Shown here: positions 41,365-47,519 of the stretch, piece by piece | Numbering within the stretch: the stretch's first letter is position 1 | Layout: each line of letters starts with the position of its first letter | IMG/VR virus record: IMGVR_UViG_3300035076_000007 | Span: 1 to 49,078 of that record | Reading direction: 5' to 3' (one strand) | DNA: 49,078 nucleotides | Source: a virus | Translations under genes and position numbers: made by a program | Notes under the pieces: generated by a model | Databases searched by the model: none | The model's input: only the letters and a program-made list of their open reading frames with translations | What the model was told of the DNA's origin: nothing

Positions 41365-41816
41365 ATGTCCGCGAGCAGCGCGCCAAACTCTATACCGAGC
41401 TAGATGCGCTGCTCGAGCGCTTGGCCGAGCTCACGCCCGATGAGCGGGCCGCGTTTGTCGAGCGCTTCGGCAGGGTCGCGCGCGCCGCCGGCGTGAGCGC
41501 GGACGACACCGCCGCGGCGATGCGTGACCTCGCGGCGCGCCTGCGCCCGGGCGGCCTCGACCCGTGCGACTGTCGCGATTGGCGAGGGCGCGCGTGGAGC
41601 CGTCCGGGCGAGCCGCGCGCCGATGCCGCTTGCGAGCCCGAGATCGAAACGACCGAGGTGGTCGACGATGGCGACGCCTCGCCGCGCCCGGTCGCCAATT
41701 GGCGAGAGCTCGCGCTCCGCGCCGCTGCGGTGTGGCCGTGCCATCCCGAGCCGCCCCGGATCGGCGAGCGAAATTGCGCGGGCGGGCTCCAGGTCGAGCG
41801 CGCCGCGCCGTTCTGA
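41361..41816 (+). CDS. Hypothetical protein, last gene before the cassette array
   Basis: Protein of 151 aa. Residues 1-55 form a helical domain (REQRAKLYTELDALLERL). The last 20 codons run into the first copy of the array module, and its TGA stop is the TGA of TTCTGA in that module. This suggests that the module was inserted at, or recruited, the 3' end of an existing gene. Confidence 0.6.
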   Translation: MNVREQRAKLYTELDALLERLAELTPDERAAFVERFGRVARAAGVSADDTAAAMRDLAARLRPGGLDPCDCRDWRGRAWSRPGEPRADAACEPEIETTEVVDDGDASPRPVANWRELALRAAAVWPCHPEPPRIGERNCAGGLQVERAAPF

Positions 41817-41911
41817 TCAGTGCGCAAACCGATCCCGACGATTCCCGTTTTGGGGCACGCAAAACGGTACACGCGGATTTCGCTCCAGGTTCGGCGCGCG
41901 GCGTCGTTCTG
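41787..41911 (+). promoter_or_regulatory. Array modules 0 and 1 (tandem)
   Basis: First copy: CTCCAGG 41787-41793, box 2 at 41809, leading into GATCAG without an ATG. Second copy: CTCCAGG 41883-41889, box 2 at 41905, then the gene start. A possible 30-codon leader begins at GTG 41820 and stops in the second module's TGA. The same double layout recurs at 43390-43521. Confidence 0.7.
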
Positions 41912-42181
41912 ATGGGTATGTGCGACGCGAGCAACACCGCCGGCCTGATGCCCCTCACCACCACCCGGATCACCTCCGCCGTTGCGGGCAACCCGCCCGC
42001 GGTCGGCGAGCACGTCGAGATCGGCCGCCATAGCGGCGCGGTGTGCGCGCGGTACCGCATCACCGCCGTTCGCGCCCTCGGGGGCGGGATGTATGAGACC
42101 GACCTCCGCAAGGTGTTTTCTGTCTCGGTGCCGATCGCGGGCTCGCCCGGTTGGTTCCGCAGCGAATACATCGACGCCTAA
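41912..42181 (+). CDS. Cassette 1 protein, unknown
   Basis: Protein of 89 aa (MGMCDASNTAGLMPLTTTRI…). It has a beta-rich centre (VGEHVEIGRHSGAVCARYRI) like a small SH3-type fold. A second in-frame start lies six bases after the first, as in the other cassettes, but the rest of the shared N-terminus has diverged. No ribosome site. Confidence 0.65.
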   Translation: MGMCDASNTAGLMPLTTTRITSAVAGNPPAVGEHVEIGRHSGAVCARYRITAVRALGGGMYETDLRKVFSVSVPIAGSPGWFRSEYIDA

Positions 42182-42206
42182 CCCCCCGCGGTGCTCCCCC
42201 CCCCCC

Positions 42207-42237
42207 GAGCCCGGCCTCCCCCTGGAGAGCCGGGCTC
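42207..42237 (+). terminator. Array hairpin 1
   Basis: GAGCCCGGC pairs with GCCGGGCTC, and the inner CTCC with GGAG, giving about 13 bp with one bulge; GCGCCATTTCGG follows. The stem recurs almost unchanged nine times in this region. The T-tract is short, so termination strength is uncertain. Confidence 0.6.
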
Positions 42238-42284
42238 GCGCCATTTCGGGCCGCAGCGTTTCGGCGATCGATTTTCGCGTTCGG

Positions 42285-42313
42285 CTCCAGGTTGCCCGCG
42301 TGGTGTCGTTCTG
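42285..42313 (+). promoter_or_regulatory. Array module 2
   Basis: CTCCAGG 42285-42291, 15-base spacer, CGTTCT 42307-42312, then the start codon. No Shine-Dalgarno. Confidence 0.65.
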
Positions 42314-42589
42314 ATGAGCATGGACCTGAGAAACATCACCCGCGAACAGTTTGAGACCACCGTCTGCAACCTATGCCGCATCTATTCGGAGCGCGCCGAA
42401 ACGATCGGGCGTGAGCAAGGCTGGGCGGCGCCGGCATGTGTCGAGCTGCTCGCGCTCGATCTTTTCATCATCGGCGCCGACTCGCGCCCGGTTCAGGCCG
42501 TCCGCGCCTATCTCGCGGCGGGATGCGAAGCCTATTTCAAGGGCGAGCGGACCCCCGAGGCCGAGGCCGCTCACCTCGCGTCACTCTGA
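42314..42589 (+). CDS. Cassette 2 protein, unknown
   Basis: Protein of 91 aa (MSMDLRNITREQFETTVCNL…), helical throughout with two central Cys. Only MSM of the shared N-terminus remains. Function unknown. Confidence 0.7.
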   Translation: MSMDLRNITREQFETTVCNLCRIYSERAETIGREQGWAAPACVELLALDLFIIGADSRPVQAVRAYLAAGCEAYFKGERTPEAEAAHLASL

Positions 42590-42607
42590 ACCCCCCGCGC
42601 GCCACCC

Positions 42608-42638
42608 GAGCCCGGCCTCCCCTAGGAGAGCCGGGCTC
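42608..42638 (+). terminator. Array hairpin 2
   Basis: Same stem as hairpin 1; loop variant CTCCCCTAGGAG still pairs internally. Confidence 0.6.
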
Positions 42639-42685
42639 GCGCCATTTCGGGCCGTCTCATCCTGGCGATCGATTTCCGCGATCGG

Positions 42686-42714
42686 CTCCAGGTTGCCCGC
42701 GTGGTGTCGTTCTG
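42686..42714 (+). promoter_or_regulatory. Array module 3
   Basis: CTCCAGG 42686-42692, 15-base spacer, CGTTCT 42708-42713. Upstream CGATCG occurs twice as an inverted pair (GCGATCGATTTCCGCGATCG). Confidence 0.65.
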
Positions 42715-43314
42715 ATGAGCATGAGCAACGCAGCACAGAACATCCGCAACGACCTCAAAGCCGCCGGGTTCGCCCTGCGGTCGTTCTCGGTCCGCAGCTC
42801 GCGCGGGGGCAGCGTCACGGTCGAGATCAAAGATCTCGCGATCTCCAAAGCGCGGATCACCGAGATCGCGAGCGCGCATGAGAAGATCGATCGCTGCTCG
42901 GTGACCCATGAGATCCTCAGCGGTGGAAACACGTTCGTTTCGGTACGCTACGCCGACACCGCGATCGAGCCCGCCGGCGCCGCGCTCACCGCGCGCCTCC
43001 ATGCTGGCGAGCGCAATTTCGGCGCGGTGCACGTCGACACCGAGGGCGACCGTCGCCATACGTGGCATGTGTGGTCTAACGGCGCCGTCGGCCGCCACCT
43101 CCGCCAGATCACCCCCTTTGACGGCGAGGCGCTCGCGGAGTTGCTCGCCTCGCGCGGCGAGCTCGCCGCGGTGCTCGCCGCGGCGCCCGCCGCGCCCGCC
43201 GCAGCGCCCGAGCTTGCCCCGGCGCCCGCCGCGCCCGCCGCAGCGCCCGAGCTCACCACGCGGCGCCTGAACATCGCCCCCGCGCTACTCCGCGAGCTCG
43301 CCGGCGAGAGCTGA
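42715..43314 (+). CDS. Cassette 3 protein, LPD29-like domain
   Basis: Protein of 199 aa, the largest in the array. After MSMSNAAQ, residues 9-80 (IRNDLKAAGFALRSFSVRSS…SVTVEIKD…VSVRYAD) resemble the LPD29 domain found in large polyvalent proteins of phages and conjugative elements. Residues 80-150 are a second domain (HTWHVWSNGAVGRHL). A twofold Ala/Pro repeat (AAPAAPAAAPEL) links to a short helix. Function unknown. Confidence 0.7.
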   Translation: MSMSNAAQNIRNDLKAAGFALRSFSVRSSRGGSVTVEIKDLAISKARITEIASAHEKIDRCSVTHEILSGGNTFVSVRYADTAIEPAGAALTARLHAGERNFGAVHVDTEGDRRHTWHVWSNGAVGRHLRQITPFDGEALAELLASRGELAAVLAAAPAAPAAAPELAPAPAAPAAAPELTTRRLNIAPALLRELAGES

Positions 43315-43324
43315 GCCTCCCCCC

Positions 43325-43355
43325 GAGCCCGGCCTCCCCCTGGAGAGCCGGGCTC
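43325..43355 (+). terminator. Array hairpin 3
   Basis: Same stem and loop as hairpin 1, followed by GCTCCATTTCGG. Confidence 0.6.
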
Positions 43356-43389
43356 GCTCCATTTCGGCGATCGATCTTTCGCGGGCGGG

Positions 43390-43521
43390 CTCCAGGTCGA
43401 GCAGCTCGCGCCGTTCTGATCAGTGCGCAAACCGATCCCGACGATTCCCTCTTTGGGACGTCGCGTTTCGGCGAGCGATTTTCTGGGCGTTGCTCCAGGT
43501 CGCTCGAGATCCGTCGTTCTG
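43390..43521 (+). promoter_or_regulatory. Array modules 4a and 4b (tandem)
   Basis: 4a: CTCCAGG 43390-43396, box 2 at 43412, followed by GATCAGTGCGCAAACCGATC as in module 0. 4b: CTCCAGG 43493-43499, box 2 at 43515, then the start codon. The shared sequence after 4a and module 0 shows that the pair was duplicated as a unit. Confidence 0.7.
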
Positions 43522-43917
43522 ATGAGCATGAGCAACGCAGCACAGAGCACCGAGGCCGCCAAATTCATCCGCTCCGCCAAGCGCGTGATGCGCCAGATCG
43601 AAACCTACGCCACCACCGGCGGCGACTGTCTCGAGGCGACCCGCACCGAGGTCAAGCTCGCGGCCGCTCGCGACCGTCTCGAGGATACGCTCCGCCCCCT
43701 CGGGCTCGAGAGCGATGCGGCGTGCCTGGCGCTGATGGGGCAGGTCAAGCAAGCCTGCCGCGATTGCGGCGACCGTGCCGCGGCCGCCCGCCGCGCCGCC
43801 AACAATGCCGAGATCGCCCGCATCAATGCCGAGATCGCGGACGCCCGCGAGGCCGCGGAGCGGCGCAACCCCGGCGCCGCGGCGTTCCTCCGCGAGCTCC
43901 GCCTCGCCGCCCGCTGA
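43522..43917 (+). CDS. Cassette 4 protein, coiled coil
   Basis: Protein of 131 aa starting MSMSNAAQSTEAAKF and helical over its whole length, with heptad-like Ala/Arg/Glu content near the C-terminus (ARINAEIADAREAAERR). A GTG at 43423 is in frame but the extension is just module sequence. Function unknown. Confidence 0.7.
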   Translation: MSMSNAAQSTEAAKFIRSAKRVMRQIETYATTGGDCLEATRTEVKLAAARDRLEDTLRPLGLESDAACLALMGQVKQACRDCGDRAAAARRAANNAEIARINAEIADAREAAERRNPGAAAFLRELRLAAR

Positions 43918-43936
43918 AACCGCAGCGGCGCCCCCC

Positions 43937-43967
43937 GAGCCCGGCCTCCCCCTGGAGAGCCGGGCTC
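43937..43967 (+). terminator. Array hairpin 4
   Basis: Same stem and loop as hairpin 1, followed by GCGCCATTTCGG. Confidence 0.6.
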
Positions 43968-44015
43968 GCGCCATTTCGGGCCGTCTCATCGCGGCGATCG
44001 ATCTTTGGCGATCGG

Positions 44016-44044
44016 CTCCAGGATGCCCGCGCGGTGTCGTTCTG
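44016..44044 (+). promoter_or_regulatory. Array module 5
   Basis: CTCCAGG 44016-44022, 15-base spacer, CGTTCT 44038-44043; two CGATCG-like sites upstream. Confidence 0.65.
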
Positions 44045-44272
44045 ATGAGCATGAGCAACGCAGCACTAAAGGCCGAAACCACCACCCCCGAAACGCTGCT
44101 CGCGGCCGCGCTAGAGCACGTCGAATCCGCCTCGGTGCGGGCGTGGGCGACCACGGATCACAACCGGCCGATCTTCGTGACGATCGCGGCCTCCGCGATT
44201 CAAAAGAGCAACGGCTCGCCGGACGTCCACCGGTTCGCGGCGTACATCGTCGCTCTCGCGATCGGGTTGTAA
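44045..44272 (+). CDS. Cassette 5 protein, unknown
   Basis: Protein of 75 aa (MSMSNAALKAETTTPETLLA…) with a central beta-like stretch (RPIFVTIAASAI) and a hydrophobic C-terminus (AAYIVALAIGL). Function unknown. Confidence 0.65.
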   Translation: MSMSNAALKAETTTPETLLAAALEHVESASVRAWATTDHNRPIFVTIAASAIQKSNGSPDVHRFAAYIVALAIGL

Positions 44273-44292
44273 GCAACCCCCCGCGCTCCCCC

Positions 44293-44323
44293 GAGCCCGG
44301 CCTCCCCCTGGAGAGCCGGGCTC
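44293..44323 (+). terminator. Array hairpin 5
   Basis: Same stem and loop as hairpin 1, followed by GCGCCATTTTGG. Confidence 0.6.
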
Positions 44324-44349
44324 GCGCCATTTTGGGGCTGTCGATTTCC

Positions 44350-44378
44350 CTCCAGGATCGGCGCGCGGCGTCGTTCTG
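44350..44378 (+). promoter_or_regulatory. Array module 6
   Basis: CTCCAGG 44350-44356, 15-base spacer, CGTTCT 44372-44377. It precedes the cassette with no convincing ORF. Confidence 0.6.
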
Positions 44379-44541
44379 ATGGTTTGAGAGCAACGCAGAG
44401 CGAGTCAGACCGCCAGGCGCCCAGACCCCCGCAAGGATTGCACGGGGAGCGCTGCGACCGACGGCCGGACCTCCGAACCTAGCTGGACTTCTCACCGCAT
44501 ACCCCCGGCCTCGCGAGAGCGTCCGGGGGTTCGGCATTTTG
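44379..44541 (+). ncRNA. Cassette 6: possible structured small RNA
   Basis: The ATG after the module is followed at once by a stop (ATG GTT TGA), and the second ATG is lost, yet GAGCAACGCAG is kept at DNA level. The next 150 bases have strong pairing: CCCCG…CGGGG and CAGGCGC…GCGCTG form a stem-loop at about 44414-44454, and a CCCCCGG…CCGGGGG hairpin with trailing T's ends the unit. A 32-codon frame from TTG 44384 is possible but unconvincing. Transcription is predicted, not shown. Confidence 0.45.
44502..44536 (+). terminator. Cassette 6 terminator
   Basis: CCCCCGG (44502-44508) pairs with CCGGGGG (44523-44529); the loop holds a CTCGCGAG palindrome. TTCGGCATTTT follows. Unlike the ten array hairpins, this stem is unique. 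Confidence 0.6.
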
Positions 44542-44570
44542 TGCACCGGATCGGCGCAGTACGATTTTCG

Positions 44571-44599
44571 CTCCAGGGTCGCCGCGATCTGTCGTTCTG
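44571..44599 (+). promoter_or_regulatory. Array module 7
   Basis: CTCCAGG 44571-44577, 15-base spacer, CGTTCT 44593-44598. Confidence 0.65.
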
Positions 44600-44842
44600 A
44601 TGAGCATGAGCAACGCAGCACTGACTATCCGATGCATCGCCCGCCCCCGCGGCAACATGGTTGACATTCTGGTCAACGGCCGCCGCATCGATGCCGCCCC
44701 CGCCGGCGGTGACCTCATCCGCCGCGTTCGCGGTCTCGTTCGCGACCTGCGCGCGGCGCACGAGGGCGCGACTGTGACCGCCCCCGGCGGTGTCGTGGAC
44801 ATCTTCGCAATCATCCCGGATGCATCGATCCTCATCGGCTGA
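44600..44842 (+). CDS. Cassette 7 protein, unknown
   Basis: Protein of 80 aa (MSMSNAALTIRCIARPRGNM…) with alternating strands and one helix (GDLIRRVRGLVRDLRAAHEG). Function unknown. Confidence 0.65.
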   Translation: MSMSNAALTIRCIARPRGNMVDILVNGRRIDAAPAGGDLIRRVRGLVRDLRAAHEGATVTAPGGVVDIFAIIPDASILIG

Positions 44843-44863
44843 GCGCCGCCCCTGGCGCCCCCC

Positions 44864-44895
44864 GAGCCCGGCCTCCCCCCTGGAGAGCCGGGCTC
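44864..44895 (+). terminator. Array hairpin 6
   Basis: Same stem as hairpin 1 with one extra C in the loop. Confidence 0.6.
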
Positions 44896-44942
44896 GCGCC
44901 ATTTCGGGCCGTCTCATCGCGGCGATCGATTTTCGCGATCGG

Positions 44943-44971
44943 CTCCAGCTTGCCCGCGCGGTGTCGTTCTG
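44943..44971 (+). promoter_or_regulatory. Array module 8
   Basis: CTCCAGC variant 44943-44949, 15-base spacer, CGTTCT 44965-44970. Confidence 0.65.
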
Positions 44972-45229
44972 ATGAGCATGAGCAACGCAACGATGAGCCC
45001 GCCCGCCCCCGCCCCCGCAACGCCCGCCGCGCCGCTATACGTCAACGTCCGCGCCCGGTTCGGCGGGGGTAAGGTTCACGTCCAGGTCAACGGGCACACC
45101 CGCACGCTCTGCGGCTGGTGGCACGGCGGGCGCGCTCAGCGCGTGCCGCATAGCGCGACCTGCGAGCACTGCCGGTTGCGCGCCGGTGCGGTGCGGATGG
45201 CCGACGCCGGCACGCCCCCCAAACCCTGA
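44972..45229 (+). CDS. Cassette 8 protein, zinc-finger-like
   Basis: Protein of 85 aa. After MSMSNATMS comes a Pro/Ala linker, then VNGHTRTLCGWWHGG…HSATCEHCRL, a Cys/His set like the N-terminal zinc site of the 37845-38369 protein. It probably binds one zinc. Function unknown. Confidence 0.7.
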   Translation: MSMSNATMSPPAPAPATPAAPLYVNVRARFGGGKVHVQVNGHTRTLCGWWHGGRAQRVPHSATCEHCRLRAGAVRMADAGTPPKP

Positions 45230-45254
45230 GCCTCGCTGCCCCCGCACCCCCCCC

Positions 45255-45285
45255 GAGCCCGGCCTCCCCCTGGAGAGCCGGGCTC
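45255..45285 (+). terminator. Array hairpin 7
   Basis: Same stem and loop as hairpin 1, followed by GCGCCATTTCGG. Confidence 0.6.
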
Positions 45286-45333
45286 GCGCCATTTCGGAGC
45301 GTCACGTTTCGGCGATCGATCTTTGGCGTTCGC

Positions 45334-45362
45334 CTCCAGGTTCCCCGCGCGGCGTCGTTCTG
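45334..45362 (+). promoter_or_regulatory. Array module 9
   Basis: CTCCAGG 45334-45340, 15-base spacer, CGTTCT 45356-45361. Nearly identical over about 70 bp to module 12. Confidence 0.65.
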
Positions 45363-45629
45363 ATGAGCATGAGCAACGCAGCAAAGACCCTCGAGATGGT
45401 GACCCTGAACACCGCGCGCGGCGCTTACTCGGTCGCCGTATACGAAACCGCCTCCCTCGGGTGGGCCGCCAACTACGGGGCGCTCGAGACCTACAACAAC
45501 CCCTCGCGCGCGGCCGCCCTCGCGTCGCTCAAGCTCTCCCTCGAAATCTGCCGCCCGGCGTGCTCCCCCAACTCCGCCCTCGGGTTTGCGCGCACCTTGC
45601 GCGCGGCAGAGCGCGGCCAAGCCTACTAA
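45363..45629 (+). CDS. Cassette 9 protein, unknown
   Basis: Protein of 88 aa (MSMSNAAKTLEMVTLNTARG…) with a beta-rich first half (YSVAVYETASLGWAANYGAL), a helix and two Cys. Function unknown. Confidence 0.65.
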   Translation: MSMSNAAKTLEMVTLNTARGAYSVAVYETASLGWAANYGALETYNNPSRAAALASLKLSLEICRPACSPNSALGFARTLRAAERGQAY

Positions 45630-45651
45630 CGCCCGCCCCCCGGCGCCCCCC

Positions 45652-45683
45652 GAGCCCGGCCTCCCCCATGGAGAGCCGGGCTC
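45652..45683 (+). terminator. Array hairpin 8
   Basis: Same stem as hairpin 1 with an extra A in the loop. Confidence 0.6.
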
Positions 45684-45730
45684 GCGCCATTTCGGGCCGC
45701 AGCATTTCGGCGATCGATTTTCGCGTTCGG

Positions 45731-45759
45731 CTCCAGCTTGCCCGCGATCTGTCGTTCTG
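45731..45759 (+). promoter_or_regulatory. Array module 10
   Basis: CTCCAGC variant 45731-45737, 15-base spacer, CGTTCT 45753-45758. Confidence 0.65.
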
Positions 45760-45981
45760 ATGAGCATGAGCAAAACGGGGGGGCGTCCGGTGGCGAAATG
45801 GCAGTTTAGCAACCCGTCCGCGCAACGGGCGGAGGCGGCGCTAAACCTCACCGAGGCGCGCGAGCTGCTCGAGCGCGTGGTGCCGTCGCACTTGCGCGAG
45901 CAGGCGCCGGCCGAGCCCGAGCCCACGCGGGCGGGCCAATGTTTTCGCAACGTGACGCGCATACTCAAAACGGTGCGCTGA
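45760..45981 (+). CDS. Cassette 10 protein, unknown
   Basis: Protein of 73 aa (MSMSKTGGRPVAKWQFSNPS…), basic at both ends with a central helix. This is the only protein cassette not followed by the standard hairpin; instead GCGATCT-TTCCG-AGATCGC can pair just before the next module. Confidence 0.65.
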   Translation: MSMSKTGGRPVAKWQFSNPSAQRAEAALNLTEARELLERVVPSHLREQAPAEPEPTRAGQCFRNVTRILKTVR

Positions 45982-46022
45982 ATCGGGGCGTAGCGTTTCG
46001 GCGAGCGATCTTTCCGAGATCG

Positions 46023-46051
46023 CTCCAGGATGCCCGCGCGGCGTCGTTCTG
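46023..46051 (+). promoter_or_regulatory. Array module 11
   Basis: CTCCAGG 46023-46029, 15-base spacer, CGTTCT 46045-46050. A 7-bp inverted repeat lies directly upstream. Confidence 0.65.
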
Positions 46052-46324
46052 ATGAGCATGAGCAACGCAGCACCGAAAACGTTCCAAGTTCCCTATCTGC
46101 TCTCGTTCGGCACCGAGACCCGCGCGGACGGCTCGCGCGTGGAGGTCATGGGTCGGGGCAACGCTGGCTGGACGACCGCGGATTTTGCGGACGGCGCAAC
46201 GGCGCTGGCGTTTGCCGAGGCGGTACCGCGGCAAAGCCGCACCCGAGCCCACGCCCGCGTGCTCGCCCAGCTCGCCCCCCACGCGGCGGCGCTAGAGGCC
46301 AAGCGGCGGCTCGGGCGAGCCTGA
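46052..46324 (+). CDS. Cassette 11 protein, unknown
   Basis: Protein of 90 aa (MSMSNAAPKTFQVPYLLSFG…), beta-rich first half, then an Ala-rich helix (RAHARVLAQLAPHAAALEA). Function unknown. Confidence 0.65.
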   Translation: MSMSNAAPKTFQVPYLLSFGTETRADGSRVEVMGRGNAGWTTADFADGATALAFAEAVPRQSRTRAHARVLAQLAPHAAALEAKRRLGRA

Positions 46325-46341
46325 ACCCCGCAACGCGTTCC

Positions 46342-46372
46342 CGAGCCCGGCCTCCCCCTGGAGAGCCGGGCT
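46342..46372 (+). terminator. Array hairpin 9
   Basis: Same stem and loop as hairpin 1, followed by GCGCCATTTGGA. Confidence 0.6.
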
Positions 46373-46421
46373 CGCGCCATTTGGAGGCGTAGCGTTTCGG
46401 CGATCGATCTTTGGCGTTCGC

Positions 46422-46450
46422 CTCCAGGTTCCCCGCGCGGCGTCGTTCTG
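46422..46450 (+). promoter_or_regulatory. Array module 12
   Basis: CTCCAGG 46422-46428, 15-base spacer, CGTTCT 46444-46449. Last copy of the array. Confidence 0.65.
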
Positions 46451-46627
46451 ATGAGCATGAGCAAGGCGGCGACACTGCAACGCATCGAAGAGGAAACCAT
46501 CGCGCGGATGATGCGAGAGCTGCAAAGCGAGCTCGCGGCGCAGGTCGAGGCGGGCGAGCTCACCGACACTCAGGCGAACGAATGGGCGAACATGAAGGCC
46601 GATCAATGGGCGCGGGGTTTGTCGTGA
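46451..46627 (+). CDS. Cassette 12 protein, short helical
   Basis: Protein of 58 aa (MSMSKAATLQRIEEETIARM…) wholly helical and acidic, with GELTDTQANEWANMKADQW near the end. It ends in a GTGA overlap with the next gene, so this cassette carries two genes. Confidence 0.7.
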   Translation: MSMSKAATLQRIEEETIARMMRELQSELAAQVEAGELTDTQANEWANMKADQWARGLS

Positions 46628-46845
46628 AATACCCTCGCGAGGCCCGCAAGGCGGTGATCGGTCCTTTCACTCGGCGCAAGCTCTCGAGCGGCGAGCACCG
46701 GACGATCGAGCGCCTGCGGCGCGAGGCGGACTCCCTCGGGGAGCCCGGCACGGTCGCCGCGTGTGAGCGCGCCCTCGCCGGGTGGGCGGAGGATGCGGAC
46801 GATTGCCTACTCGAGGCGCTCGCGCTCCAGGGGCACTACAGTTGA
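46624..46845 (+). CDS. Hypothetical protein coupled to cassette 12
   Basis: Protein of 73 aa, helical (HRTIERLRREADSLGEPG). GTG 46624 is chosen by overlap; ATG 46606 would add six residues. Function unknown. Confidence 0.6.
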   Translation: MKYPREARKAVIGPFTRRKLSSGEHRTIERLRREADSLGEPGTVAACERALAGWAEDADDCLLEALALQGHYS

Positions 46846-46878
46846 CCCCACGCGGCACCGCCGCACCTACACCCCCCG

Positions 46879-46911
46879 AAGGGCGCCCCCACCGGCGCCC
46901 TTTGTTCGTTT
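46879..46911 (+). terminator. Rho-independent terminator ending the array
   Basis: AAGGGCGCC (46879-46887) pairs with GGCGCCCTT (46894-46902) around a six-base loop; TTTGTTCGTTT follows. It separates the array from the late regulators. Confidence 0.75.
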
Positions 46912-47033
46912 CGGGCCGTCCCCAATCGGGACTCGCCGCCCATCCCTCCCCAACCATCAGAACGGATCGGCGGCGCCAAACTTGAGCGGGAAAAAATCGC
47001 CCTCGGCCTCGCGCCCTGTCATGCTCGGCCGAG

Positions 47034-47519
47034 GTGACACCAACCCGCGATCCGGACCTCGAATGGTTGCTCTGTGAGCTGCCCGCGCTGCTCGGGGAGC
47101 GATCCGGGCATGGGGCGTTGATCGCCGCTCTCGAGCGCGGCCCTGGAGGCGTCTCGAGCGGTGACGGGGCATGGGATGCCATCGAGCGAGCGCGGCCGCA
47201 CGTTGCCCGAGCCCGGCGCCTGCGCGCGGCCTGGTCGAGGCTCGCCCCCGATGAGCGCGGCATCCTCCAGGTGCACTACACCGCCCCCGCGTGCCGCGAG
47301 GTGGGGGTCAACGCCCAGCTCGGCGCCCTCGCGGCCGCAGCGGTGGCGCTCTCGAGCAACCGGCGCGCGCTCCAGCTCGCGTGCGGGCATCCCGCCGGCG
47401 CCGGCAACGCCGCCCGGATCGCGGAGGCCCGGCGCCTCGCCACCCGCGCGCTCGCCCATGCCCACCGTGCTTGGCTGGGCGCGCGCCGCGAGCTGGTGTT
47501 AACCTGGGCGGGTGGTTAA
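47034..47519 (+). CDS. Helical protein, possible late transcription regulator
   Basis: Protein of 161 aa, all helical. The core IERARPHVARARRLRAAWSRLAPDERGILQVHY resembles the spacing of phage sigma-like or late-activator proteins, and it lies just upstream of the head genes where such regulators often sit. GTG 47034 is the likely start. Similarity is weak. Confidence 0.5.
   Translation: MTPTRDPDLEWLLCELPALLGERSGHGALIAALERGPGGVSSGDGAWDAIERARPHVARARRLRAAWSRLAPDERGILQVHYTAPACREVGVNAQLGALAAAAVALSSNRRALQLACGHPAGAGNAARIAEARRLATRALAHAHRAWLGARRELVLTWAGG

Larger units (their letters stand above)
41787..46450 (+). repeat. Cassette array: 14 copies of a regulatory module separating small genes
   Basis: Fourteen copies of CTCCAGG (twice CTCCAGC), exactly 15 variable bases, then CGTTCTGAT lie between 41787 and 46450. 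Twelve run straight into a start codon, eleven of them opening a gene; ten near-identical or similar GC hairpins lie between cassettes. A region CGATCGAT(T/C)TT is usually found 15-30 bases upstream of CTCCAGG. Individual copies are listed separately. Confidence 0.9.

Noticed and set aside
42436-42714. In-frame N-terminal extensions upstream of the cassette start codons.
   Set aside because: The extended parts are translations of the hairpin and module DNA, and the frame through the module differs between cassettes.
42207-46372. Hairpins considered as integron attC sites.
   Set aside because: No GTTRRRY/RYYYAAC core boxes, no integron integrase, and each gene has its own promoter-like module and terminator-like position.
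41787-46450. Repeated units considered as a CRISPR array.
   Set aside because: The units are separated by 250-700 bp genes, not by 30-40 bp spacers, and no cas genes are present.
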